Part shown: positions 16,722 through 24,963 of the stretch, piece by piece | How the letters are laid out: each line of letters starts with the position of its first letter | Position numbering within the stretch: position 1 is the first letter of the stretch | NCBI RefSeq assembly: GCF_008271805.1 | Contig: NZ_VSRY01000058.1 | Span: 1-44,948, forward strand | DNA length: 44,948 nucleotides | Direction: 5' to 3' | DNA from: Streptomyces sp. TRM49041 | Lineage (GTDB): Bacteria > Actinomycetota > Actinomycetes > Streptomycetales > Streptomycetaceae | The notes under the pieces: model-generated | Databases searched by the model: none | Told to the model about the DNA's origin: nothing | Seen by the model: only the letters and a program-made list of their open reading frames with translations | Program-made: the position numbers and the translations under genes

Positions 16722-19130
16722 TCAGGCCACCGTCGCCACCTCGACGTCGGCGGTCGCGGGCGACAGGGCGATGTCGAGCACCTGCCGTACGTCCGTCACG
16801 GTGTGGACCTCCAGCTTGTCGAGGACCTCGGCGGGGACGTCGTCGAGGTCGGCCTCGTTCCGCTTGGGGATCACGACGGTGGTGATCCCGGCGCGGTGCG
16901 CGGCGAGCAGCTTCTGCTTGACGCCGCCGACGGGCAGCACGCGCCCGGTCAGCGAGACCTCGCCGGTCATCGCCACGTCCGTACGCACCAGCCGGCCGCT
17001 GAGCAGGGAGGCCAGCGCCGTGGTCATGGTGACACCGGCGCTCGGGCCGTCCTTCGGCACGGCGCCGGCCGGGAAGTGGATATGGACGCCCCGGTCCTTG
17101 AGGCCGGTCACGGGCAGTTCGAACTCGACGCCGCGGGAGCGGAGGAAGGAGAGCGCGATCCGCGCGGACTCCTTCATGACGTCCCCGAGCTGCCCAGTGA
17201 GGGTGAGCCCCGCGGCACCGGTCTCCGGGTCGGCGAGGGACGCCTCGACGAAGAGCACGTCGCCGCCCGCCCCGGTAACGGCGAGTCCGGTCGCCACGCC
17301 GGGTACGGCGGTACGGCGCTCGGCCGGGTCCTGAGCGGACTCGGGCACGTGGTGCGGCCGCCCGACGAGCCCGCGCAGATCGCCCTCGCCGACGGTGAAC
17401 GGCAGCTTCCGCTCACCCAGCTCGGCTTGGGCGGCCACCTTGCGGAGCAGCCGGCCGATGGCGCGCTCCAGGTTCCGTACACCGGCTTCGCGCGTGTAAT
17501 CCCCGGCGAGCTTCCGCAGTGCGGCCTCGTCGATCGCCACCTCGTCCCCGCCGATCCCGGCGCGCTCCAGCTGGCGGGGCAGCAGGTGGTTCCGGGCGAT
17601 GACGACCTTCTCGTCCTCGGTGTAGCCGTCGAGCCGGACGAGTTCCATGCGGTCGAGCAGCGCTTCCGGGACGGCCTCCAGCACATTGGCGGTGGCGAGG
17701 AAGACGACGTCGCTCAGATCCAGCTCGACCTCCAGGTAGTGGTCCCGGAAGGTGTGGTTCTGCGCGGGGTCGAGGACTTCCAGCAGGGCCGCGGCGGGGT
17801 CGCCCCGGAAGTCGGACCCCACCTTGTCGATCTCGTCGAGGAGAACGACGGGGTTCATGGACCCGGCCTCCTTGACGGCGCGGACGATACGTCCCGGCAG
17901 GGCTCCGACGTACGTACGCCGGTGGCCGCGGATCTCGGCCTCGTCCCGTACGCCGCCGAGGGCGACGCGGACGAACTTCCGCCCCATGGCATGGGCGACG
18001 GACTCGCCGAGGCTGGTCTTGCCGACACCCGGGGGCCCCACCAGCGCGAGCACGGCGCCCCCGCGCCGGCCGCCGACGACCCCGAGGCCGCGGTCGGCAC
18101 GGCGCTTGCGGACGGCGAGGTACTCGGTGATCCGCTCCTTCACGTCGTCGAGCCCGGCGTGCTCGGCGTCGAGGATCTCCCGGGCGCCCCGGATGTCGTA
18201 CTGGTCCTCGGTCCGCTCGTTCCAGGGCAGTTCGAGGACGGTGTCGAGCCAGGTGCGGATCCAGGCGCCCTCGGGCGACTGGTCGCTGGCGCGTTCGAGC
18301 TTGTCGACCTCCTTGAGGGCGGCGGCACGGACGTGCTCCGGCAGATCGGCACGCTCGACCCGCCCCCGGTAGTCGTCCGACTCGCTCTCGCCGTCCTCGC
18401 CGTCGAGCTCCCGGAGCTCCTTCCGGACGGCCTCGAGCTGCCGCCGCAGCAGAAACTCACGCTGCTGTTTGTCGACGCCCTCCTGGACGTCCTTGGCGAT
18501 GGACTCGGCGACGTCCTGTTCGGCGAGGTGGTCGCGGAGCTGTTCGGTGGCGAGCCTGAGGCGGGCGACGGGGTCGACGGCCTCCAGCAGCGCGACCTTC
18601 TGTTCGAGGGTCAGGAAGGGCGAGTACCCGGAGTTGTCGGCGAGGGCGGAGACACCGTCGATCTGCTGGACCCGGTCCACGACCTGCCAGGCGCCGCGCT
18701 TCCGCAGCCAGCTGGTGGCGAGCGCCTTGTACTCCTTGACGAGCTCGGTGACGGCGCCGGGCAGCGGCTCCGGCAGCTTCTCCCCCACCGCGGTCCCCTC
18801 GACCCACAGCGCGGCCCCGGGCCCGGTCGTCCCGGCCCCGATCCGTACCCGGCTGACGCCCCGGATGAGCGCCCCCGGGTCCCCGTCGGAGAGCCGCCCG
18901 ACCTGCTCGACGGTCCCGAGGACGCCGATCCCCGCATACGTCCCGTCCACCCGCGGCACCAGCAGCACCCGCGGCTTGCCGCTCCCGTCCCGCGCCGCGG
19001 CCTGAGCCGCTTCGACCGCCGCGCGTACGTCGTTGTCGGACAGATCCAGGGGCACCACCATCCCCGGCAGCACGACCTCGTCGTCGAGCGGCAGCACGGG
19101 CAGGGTGAGCGATGCGGACGTCGAAGCCAT
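16722..19130 (-). CDS. lon: ATP-dependent Lon protease
   Basis: Cytoplasmic AAA+ protease of 802 residues that degrades misfolded and regulatory proteins. The order is N-terminal LON substrate domain (about 10-205), helical linker, AAA+ module with Walker A GPPGVGKT (about 362) and Walker B VVLLDEIDK, and the protease domain. The catalytic dyad is Ser697 in DGPSAG and Lys740 in GGVKQKLLAA, the same 43-residue spacing as in E. coli Lon. The ATG at 19130 follows AAGGGGAG; an open extension upstream is ignored because it would cross the operator. A HspR-type HAIR repeat lies 22 bases upstream. A transposase remnant begins about 40 bases beyond that repeat. Confidence 0.97.
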   Translation of the reverse strand: MASTSASLTLPVLPLDDEVVLPGMVVPLDLSDNDVRAAVEAAQAAARDGSGKPRVLLVPRVDGTYAGIGVLGTVEQVGRLSDGDPGALIRGVSRVRIGAGTTGPGAALWVEGTAVGEKLPEPLPGAVTELVKEYKALATSWLRKRGAWQVVDRVQQIDGVSALADNSGYSPFLTLEQKVALLEAVDPVARLRLATEQLRDHLAEQDVAESIAKDVQEGVDKQQREFLLRRQLEAVRKELRELDGEDGESESDDYRGRVERADLPEHVRAAALKEVDKLERASDQSPEGAWIRTWLDTVLELPWNERTEDQYDIRGAREILDAEHAGLDDVKERITEYLAVRKRRADRGLGVVGGRRGGAVLALVGPPGVGKTSLGESVAHAMGRKFVRVALGGVRDEAEIRGHRRTYVGALPGRIVRAVKEAGSMNPVVLLDEIDKVGSDFRGDPAAALLEVLDPAQNHTFRDHYLEVELDLSDVVFLATANVLEAVPEALLDRMELVRLDGYTEDEKVVIARNHLLPRQLERAGIGGDEVAIDEAALRKLAGDYTREAGVRNLERAIGRLLRKVAAQAELGERKLPFTVGEGDLRGLVGRPHHVPESAQDPAERRTAVPGVATGLAVTGAGGDVLFVEASLADPETGAAGLTLTGQLGDVMKESARIALSFLRSRGVEFELPVTGLKDRGVHIHFPAGAVPKDGPSAGVTMTTALASLLSGRLVRTDVAMTGEVSLTGRVLPVGGVKQKLLAAHRAGITTVVIPKRNEADLDDVPAEVLDKLEVHTVTDVRQVLDIALSPATADVEVATVA

Positions 19131-19151
19131 GATCTCCCCTTCGGCAGCCAA

Positions 19152-19172
19152 GTTGAGCTATATCGACTCAAT
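19152..19172 (-). promoter_or_regulatory. HAIR element (HspR operator) upstream of lon
   Basis: GTTGAGC, seven bases, then ACTCAAT matches the HAIR consensus CTTGAGT-N7-ACTCAAG at 11 of 14 positions with exact spacing. Actinomycete lon genes are known members of the HspR/HAIR heat-stress regulon, so this very probably is the repressor site that holds lon low until heat shock. It lies 22 bases before the lon ATG and likely overlaps the promoter or transcription start. Confidence 0.8.
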
Positions 19173-19211
19173 GCAGCTGAGCCGCCGAGTGTTCCCCGCT
19201 ACTGTTCGCTG

Positions 19212-20192
19212 GGAGCGATCAAGCCTGTGTGTTTGATCGTGCCGGACACAGTCGTCATCGACGGCGGGAAGGTGTTCATCTCCGACACGTTCATCCGGGC
19301 CTGTGACCGGCTCGGGATCTCAGTGCAGCGGGCTCGCCCGCGCACGCCGACCGACAAGGCCATCGTGGAGGCGACGTTCTCGGCGATCAACACGCTGTTC
19401 GTCCAGCATCTGGCCGGGTACACGGGAGCGAACGTCTCGCGTCGCGGCGATCGGGTCGAGGAGCGGGCGGTGTGGACGATCCCCGACCTCCAGGAACTGC
19501 TGGACGAGTGGATCCTGGCCGGGTGGCAGGCCAGACCGCACGACAGTCTGCGCGATCCGTTCCGTCCGAAGAAGTCGGTGTCGCCGAACGACAAGTACGC
19601 CTCGCTGGTCGCGGCCTGCGGCTATCTGCCGCTCGTGCTACGCGGTGAGGACTACCTGGAGCTGCTGCCGGTGGCCTGGCGGGCGGTCAACGACTACGGC
19701 ATCCGGATCAGCTACCGCACCTACGACTGCGCTGAGCTGGGGCCGTACCGGCGCCAGCACTCCGGCATCACGGCCAAACGCGGACTGTGGGAGGTGCACT
19801 ACGACCCCTACGACCTGTCGCAGGTGTTCGTACGCACCCAGCAGGGCTGGATCACGGTCCCCTGGGTGCACCTGCCTCTGGTGAACGGGCCGTTCGCCGA
19901 CTTCACCTGGCAGCATGCCCGCCGCCTGGCCGCCGAGGCCGGGCTGGACGACACCAATGAAGCCGCGGTCGCCCGTGTTCTGGACGAACTGCTCACCCGC
20001 GGCGAGCACGGCCCGGACAGGAGGTCGACAAAGGTGGTGGGCCGCACCCGTGCCTCGCTCCCCGTACCCATGCCGACCACGACACCCCGGATCGAGACGG
20101 AACCCGAGCCCGAAGCTGCATCAGAGGCTCCGGTCTCCGTGGCGGATTTCGGCGTCTTCGACGCCCACGCCGAAGCTGAAAGATGGATATGA
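19212..20192 (+). pseudogene. 5'-truncated Mu/TniA-type DDE transposase
   Basis: C-terminal half (about 326 residues) of a TnsB/TniA-like integrase, the enzyme that cuts and joins transposon ends. The second catalytic Asp is in VVIDGGKVFISDTF and the Glu in PTDKAIVEATFSAIN; the Mu-type C-terminal beta-barrel region (WEVHYDPYDLSQVFVRT) and the tail for partner contact are intact. The N-terminal DNA-binding domains and the first catalytic Asp are absent: family homology starts only at about GAIKPV, and upstream bases belong to the lon promoter region. There is no start codon of its own. It overlaps the following ATPase gene as ATGA. The protein cannot catalyse transposition as it stands. Confidence 0.85.
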
Positions 20193-21283
20193 GCAAGCGT
20201 AAGACGACCTCCCCGGCCCGCACCGTGAACTTCGATGGCGACGATTCGGCGCCGCCGGACAACCCGCTGATCACAAAGGAAGGGTGGGGCCATTTCGTCG
20301 GGCACGAGCCAGTCCCGCCCCGACTGCTGACGGCGGCCGAATGGACGGCACTGACCCCGCGCGAGCGCCTGCGCGAGCAGGAGCGTCGCCGTGAGTATCA
20401 CGCCGACCTGCCGATGGTGAACACCCCGACCATCCGCAAGGTCGTCGCCACCTCGCGGCTGCTGATCCAGCTCAACCGCAACCAGATCTCCGCCCGTCGC
20501 GGCGTGTTCCTCTCCGGCGCCTCCGGCACCGGCAAGACCACGGCCCTGACCCAGTTGGGCCGGGCGCACGAACTGGCCGTCCGCAAGCGGTACCGCCGCG
20601 ACGTGAACCGGCTGCCGGTCGTCTACGTCACCGTCCCGCCCGCGGCGACCCCGAAGATGCTGGCAATGGAGTTCGCCCGGTTCTTCGGGCTGACCTTCCC
20701 CAGCAGGGCGAACGTCACCGACATCGTGGACGCGGTCTGCGCGACCGCCGCCCATGTCCACGTCGACCTGGTCCTCGTCGACGAGCTGCACAACCTCAAC
20801 CTGGCCACCCGGTCCGGCGCCGAAGCCTCCGACCAGCTCAAGTACTTCGCCGAACGCCTGCCCGCCACCTTCGCCTACGCGGGCATCGACATCGAATCGG
20901 CGGGGCTGTTCGCCGGCACCCGGGGGCGTCAGATCGCAGGACGGTTCGTCGTCGTCCCGGCCACGCCGTTCTCCCATGCGACCGCGACGGAGCAGGAGGA
21001 GTGGCGAGCGCTGGTCGGCACCCTGGAGTCCATGCTCCGGCTGCGCGAGCACCACCCGGGAACGCTCACCGGGCTGAGTGAGTTCATCTTCCACCGCACC
21101 GGCGGCATGATCGGCAGCCTCTCCCAGCTCATCCGCGGCGCGGCGGTCCTCGCCATCGAGGACGGCAGCGAACGCATCACCGAAGAACTCCTCACGCTCG
21201 TGCCGGTCGACTACGCCGCCGAACAGTCCGAGAAACGCACCGCCCCCGCCAAGCCCACCACCCGTCGGAGGCGCGCGGCCTGA
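20189..21283 (+). CDS. TniB/TnsC-like AAA ATPase of a Mu/Tn7-type transposon
   Basis: ATP-dependent transposition regulator of 364 residues that in related elements binds target DNA and recruits the transposase. Walker A is GASGTGKT near residue 110; Walker B is LVLVDELHNL; an arginine-rich C-terminal tail (TTRRRRAA) may contact DNA or partners. The ATG at 20189 overlaps the transposase stop (ATGA); an in-frame ATG at 20183 is possible. It appears intact even though the upstream transposase is truncated. The gene order transposase, ATPase, TniQ matches Tn5053/Tn7-like modules. Confidence 0.88.
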   Translation: MSKRKTTSPARTVNFDGDDSAPPDNPLITKEGWGHFVGHEPVPPRLLTAAEWTALTPRERLREQERRREYHADLPMVNTPTIRKVVATSRLLIQLNRNQISARRGVFLSGASGTGKTTALTQLGRAHELAVRKRYRRDVNRLPVVYVTVPPAATPKMLAMEFARFFGLTFPSRANVTDIVDAVCATAAHVHVDLVLVDELHNLNLATRSGAEASDQLKYFAERLPATFAYAGIDIESAGLFAGTRGRQIAGRFVVVPATPFSHATATEQEEWRALVGTLESMLRLREHHPGTLTGLSEFIFHRTGGMIGSLSQLIRGAAVLAIEDGSERITEELLTLVPVDYAAEQSEKRTAPAKPTTRRRRAA

Positions 21284-22494
21284 TGCTCCTGCGCCGTCTT
21301 CCCGACCCTGTCCCTCCCGCCCGGCACGAGATCCCCGTCTCCTACATCAGACGCCTCGCCAACCTTCATGGCCTGGACGTCAGCGACCTCTGGGTCCAGG
21401 TCACCCAGCGGGAGAAGTCCGGCGGTATGCGTCGCGTGGTCGTCCCCGAGCGGCTCGTCGCCCTCACCGGCCGCAGCGTCCACGCCCTTGCCGGCGCCAT
21501 GCCGGAGCTGCGCAATCCGCAGCCGGACTGGCGGATGTTCCGCCACACCCCGCAGACCGGCTGCCGCCGCTGCGACGCCCGGCACCCCGGCGGCGTGGTG
21601 CTCCGGCTCCTGCCCCACCACCGCTACGTCTGCCTGCGCCACCACACCTGGATCGGCCCTCCAGACGCGGACTGGCCCGCGGCCGACCTGAGCGAACTGC
21701 CCGACATCGTCCACGCCCAGCGCCAGCACCTTCGCCTCCTGCACCGCCGCGGTGTGCCGTTGACGTTCGACGCGGTGCTGACTGCCTTCAGCTTCTGCGG
21801 ACACATCTGGAACTCCGCCGACGACCACCCCAAGCAACGCGGCCCCGACCACATCTGGCACACCTGGGACGCCCGCACGCGGGTCTTGATACCGGAGGAC
21901 GACGAGGCCGTCATGTACGGCTCGTACAGCACATCCAAGCTGTTCGCCGCCGTCTACCCCGAGGCCGTGAGCCTGGCCGTCATCATCGCCTCGCCCTACT
22001 GGCGCCGCGTCGCGGACGCGAGATCACCACGGGAGCGTGAGCGCTTCTTCCAGGAGATCAGCCGCCGCATCACCTACCCCTACGACGACGCCTCCGTGTT
22101 CGGCGACGCCATAGCGCACTGGAGCAACACCGACTCCTGGCGCCCACCCTCCCAGCCCCTACGGACCTACTCACCCGCGAGAGCGACAGGCTCTCCCCCA
22201 CCACTCCACAGGGCCCAGTCCCGACGGGACGAGAAAAGCGCCGCCTGGTTCAGCATCAGCAAACGCAGGGTCGGGGCCACCCTGCTCCGCCACAACCACA
22301 TCAGACCCGTCATCACGCGCGAGTGGCGACCGGACTACGAACGGATCGACGGCGCCATCTGGCACAGCACACGCGTCGACGAGGACTTCCAGGCCGAAAC
22401 AGCCCGTGAGAGAGCCGCCCTGGGCGAATACCTTCTCAAGATCCGCGCCGCACAGGCCAAAGCACGAGCCGACGCAGCAGGCATACACAACTGA
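21283..22494 (+). CDS. TniQ-family transposition protein
   Basis: Protein of 403 residues related to TniQ/TnsD, target-selection factors of Tn5053- and Tn7-like elements. It opens with DPVPPARHEIPVSYIRRLANLHG, the usual TniQ start, and carries a zinc-finger-like CRRCDARHPGG...CLRHH (about 105-130). The C-terminal half contains WFSISKRRVGATLLRHNHIRPV and REWRPDYERIDGAIWHS. The ATG overlaps the ATPase stop as TGATG, with CGGAGG upstream. It probably once directed insertion. The unusual G+C dip begins right after its stop. Confidence 0.85.
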   Translation: MLLRRLPDPVPPARHEIPVSYIRRLANLHGLDVSDLWVQVTQREKSGGMRRVVVPERLVALTGRSVHALAGAMPELRNPQPDWRMFRHTPQTGCRRCDARHPGGVVLRLLPHHRYVCLRHHTWIGPPDADWPAADLSELPDIVHAQRQHLRLLHRRGVPLTFDAVLTAFSFCGHIWNSADDHPKQRGPDHIWHTWDARTRVLIPEDDEAVMYGSYSTSKLFAAVYPEAVSLAVIIASPYWRRVADARSPRERERFFQEISRRITYPYDDASVFGDAIAHWSNTDSWRPPSQPLRTYSPARATGSPPPLHRAQSRRDEKSAAWFSISKRRVGATLLRHNHIRPVITREWRPDYERIDGAIWHSTRVDEDFQAETARERAALGEYLLKIRAAQAKARADAAGIHN

Positions 22495-22978
22495 TAACCG
22501 ATGCAGGCACGTGACTTCGGACCCCGGCGACGAGTATCGGAGCTCCGCGGCGCGCCTGAGTGCTGCACCGCAGCAGGACCGGATGACCGACCTGAGCAAC
22601 CAGGCCGGTCAAACAGTCCCGTACACGCTTCAAAATTACTCGCCGGTATGCCATACGAAGGATGCCGCCCCGCCGAAGACAGCAAGCCATTCGACAGCAG
22701 GTTCGAGACAGAACGATCAGGCATCGCGACGCCCTCATATCCGGAATGAAGTGCTCCCAATCTCGGTTCCACCTGACATTTCCCAGACTGAATGAGACCG
22801 TCGAGCCATCCAAACGTGAAGCGAGTCACATGCGACGGGTCACGTACACGACTTAGGGTGACAATGTCGATCACGGGCCAAGGGGTTCCCCTCCCACCTC
22901 AATGTGGGCGTGTGCGATGCTCCAACTGATAGGCCCATTTGCGAGTAGACCCACTACCAGGGATGCCGAGGTGTTGGC
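22495..22978. other. AT-richer leader region upstream of the tun operon
   Basis: A 484-base gap without a convincing gene. Small open frames (for example 22501-22749) show no ribosome site, no third-position G/C bias and no recognisable domain. The region carries a candidate promoter (22832-22859), a short stem AGGGG-TT-CCCCT (22881-22892) and a CCCAC/GTGGG stem (22893-22908). It is presumably the control region of the operon. Confidence 0.6.
22832..22859 (+). promoter_or_regulatory. candidate tun operon promoter
   Basis: TAGGGT at 22854-22859 fits the -10 consensus of Streptomyces vegetative promoters. GCGACG at 22832-22837, 16 bases upstream, is a weak -35. Transcription would begin about 110 bases before tunA. 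Two GTCAC direct repeats flank the -35. This is inferred only from base patterns. Confidence 0.3.
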
Positions 22979-23944
22979 GTGCAAAGAAGCATTCCGAAAG
23001 ACCGGATTCTCATCACCGGAGGCGCCGGATTCATCGGTGGCCACCTTGCCCGCGCGCTGGTGGCATCCGGGGAAGAAGTAACAGTCCTGGACGACCTGCG
23101 TGTGCCGCCGATGATCCCTCCGGAAGGCACCGGAAAGTTCTTAGAAAAACCCGTCCTGGAGTTAGAGGAGAGGGACCTCTCTGACGTACGCCTCGTCTAC
23201 CACCTGGCGTCGCACAAGAGTGTTCCTCGCTCCTTCAAACAGCCACTCGACTATCTCGACAATGTGGACTCGGGGCGCCACCTGCTGGCTCTCTGCACGA
23301 GCGTTGGCGTGCCGAAGGTAGTCGTCGGGAGTACGTGCGAGGTCTACGGCCAGGCCGACACACTACCGACACCCGAAAGCAGCCCTCTGTCCCCGCGCTC
23401 GCCCTACGCCGCGAGCAAGGTCGGGCTGGAGATGGTGGCCAGGGCCCACCAGCGCGCCTCAGTCGCTCCCGAGGTGGGCATCGTTCGCTTCTTCAACGTC
23501 TACGGCCCCGGCGAGCGGCCCGACGCCCTCATACCCCGGCTCTGCGCCAACCTCCTGACCAGGAACGAACTGCCTGTCGAGGGCGACGGCGAGCAGCGTC
23601 GCGACTTCACCTACATCACGGATGTCGTGGGCAAGCTCATCGCGCTGGCGAACCGACCGCTGCCCTCAGTCGTCAACTTCGGTTCCGGCCGGTCCCTCTC
23701 CGTGAACGACGTCATCCGGATCCTGCAGGCGACCTCTCCGGCCGCCGAGGTCGCGCGGAAGCAGCCCCGGCCGAACGAAATAACGGAGTTCCGGGCGGAC
23801 ACCGCCTTGCAGACCCGGCAGATCGGAAAGAGGTCCGGCGGGATCGGAATCGAGGAAGGCATTCGCCTCACTCTCGAATGGTGGCAGTCGCGGGACCTGG
23901 ACGACATACGCCAGCGCATCTTCCAAGAGGAGGGGTCCGACTGA
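22979..23944 (+). CDS. tunA: TunA, UDP-GlcNAc 5,6-dehydratase (extended SDR)
   Basis: NAD-dependent sugar-nucleotide dehydratase of 321 residues. In tunicamycin biosynthesis TunA removes water across C5-C6 of UDP-GlcNAc to give an exo-glycal intermediate. The Rossmann motif GGAGFIGG is at 14-21, the catalytic SPYAASK has Tyr143 and Lys147, and the active-site pair is Cys120-Glu121 in GSTCEVYG, where ordinary 4,6-dehydratases have Asp-Glu. FFNVYGPGERP is the substrate loop. The GTG start has GAGG upstream. It is the first gene of a 14-gene operon. Leu55 and Leu62 are encoded by the rare TTA codon (23141 and 23162), making the operon's first gene a likely target of bldA control. Confidence 0.92.
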   Translation: MQRSIPKDRILITGGAGFIGGHLARALVASGEEVTVLDDLRVPPMIPPEGTGKFLEKPVLELEERDLSDVRLVYHLASHKSVPRSFKQPLDYLDNVDSGRHLLALCTSVGVPKVVVGSTCEVYGQADTLPTPESSPLSPRSPYAASKVGLEMVARAHQRASVAPEVGIVRFFNVYGPGERPDALIPRLCANLLTRNELPVEGDGEQRRDFTYITDVVGKLIALANRPLPSVVNFGSGRSLSVNDVIRILQATSPAAEVARKQPRPNEITEFRADTALQTRQIGKRSGGIGIEEGIRLTLEWWQSRDLDDIRQRIFQEEGSD

Positions 23945-24960
23945 TGGCCGGCTACACCGCACCTGTACGCGCCAGTCTGGATGTCACTTACGCATGCGAC
24001 CTGCGCTGCATCCACTGCCGCACGAACACCGGGGAGATCCCCGTCCACATCCGCCGCAAGATGCTGTCCATCGAGCAGTTGCAGGACATCATGCTCCAAC
24101 TGGACCGGATGGGGACATTCGAGATCACCCTCACCGGCGGGGAACCGACGATCCGCAAGGGCTTCTGGCAGCTTCTGGACGTCGTTCCGAAACTGCGGCA
24201 TTCGACCGTCACCCTCATCACGAACGCGGCGGCACACACACAGGAACAGCTCGACCGCATCGTAGACAGCGGCATCTCGTCCATCCGAGTCAGCATGGAC
24301 GGTACGCGGGAGACGTTCGCCGCCGTACGGCTCATGGACGTGTTCGACACCGTTATGGAGAACTCGATCTACCTCCGCGACCGTGTGCGCAGCTTCAAGG
24401 TGCTGACCACGGTCATGAAGACCAACCAGCACAACGTGTTCGACCTCGCGCACTACCTACGAGCCCACGGCTTTCGGCGCCAGGACCTCATCCTGGTCCG
24501 GGCGCACGGCCGCGGTGGCCGCAACCGGCTGCTCCTGACAGAGGAGGAGACCATGGCGGTCCACCGCAAGGTGACCGAGTTCAAGCAGGACGTGCCGGCC
24601 ACGGACTTCGACCTGAACCTCAACGCGCCCTACCTGGTCCCGGGCGAGAAGCTGCGCCCCTTCCAGGACGTCGTCATGTTTCCTTACCTGGTACGCGACA
24701 GCAGCATCGCGATCTCCGCCACAGGCGACGTGACCATGAGCCGCCTCTACAGTGCCGCGCCCTTGGGAAACACCAAGGATGCTCCCGTGCAGGAGATCTG
24801 GACGCAGGGGCAGCAGCAGCTCGTCCAGGAGCAGGAGGAGTACACCGAGGAGCGTCTGCGCGAGATCTTCTGGGACTTCGCGACCGGTGATGGACCGGAC
24901 GGTCCCCCGCTCACCTCGCTGCTGGACCGGCAGATCTTCGAAGGCGCGGAGGTGAGGTAG
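23944..24960 (+). CDS. tunB: TunB, radical SAM enzyme
   Basis: Radical S-adenosylmethionine enzyme of 338 residues, proposed to form the C-C bond joining the hexosamine exo-glycal to uridine 5'-aldehyde, building the 11-carbon tunicamine backbone. The CX3CX2C cluster motif is CDLRCIHC (Cys18, Cys22, Cys25); GGEP follows at 65-68. The C-terminal region resembles a SPASM segment (ISATGDVTMSRL then APLGNTKDAPVQEIW), but the cysteines that would hold an auxiliary cluster are missing. It therefore probably has a single 4Fe-4S cluster. The ATG overlaps the tunA stop (TGATG), indicating tight coupling. Confidence 0.92.
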   Translation: MAGYTAPVRASLDVTYACDLRCIHCRTNTGEIPVHIRRKMLSIEQLQDIMLQLDRMGTFEITLTGGEPTIRKGFWQLLDVVPKLRHSTVTLITNAAAHTQEQLDRIVDSGISSIRVSMDGTRETFAAVRLMDVFDTVMENSIYLRDRVRSFKVLTTVMKTNQHNVFDLAHYLRAHGFRRQDLILVRAHGRGGRNRLLLTEEETMAVHRKVTEFKQDVPATDFDLNLNAPYLVPGEKLRPFQDVVMFPYLVRDSSIAISATGDVTMSRLYSAAPLGNTKDAPVQEIWTQGQQQLVQEQEEYTEERLREIFWDFATGDGPDGPPLTSLLDRQIFEGAEVR

Positions 24961-24963
24961 GCC

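Noticed and set aside
22501..22749. Small open frame of 82 codons just before tunA, considered as a peptide precursor because of the PqqD-like and radical SAM proteins
   Set aside because: No ribosome site, no third-position G/C bias and no leader/core pattern; the operon is explained by tunicamycin biosynthesis, which needs no peptide.
22893..22908. CCCAC/GTGGG stem as a terminator before tunA
   Set aside because: The stem is only five base pairs without a U-tract; too weak to call, although attenuation cannot be excluded.
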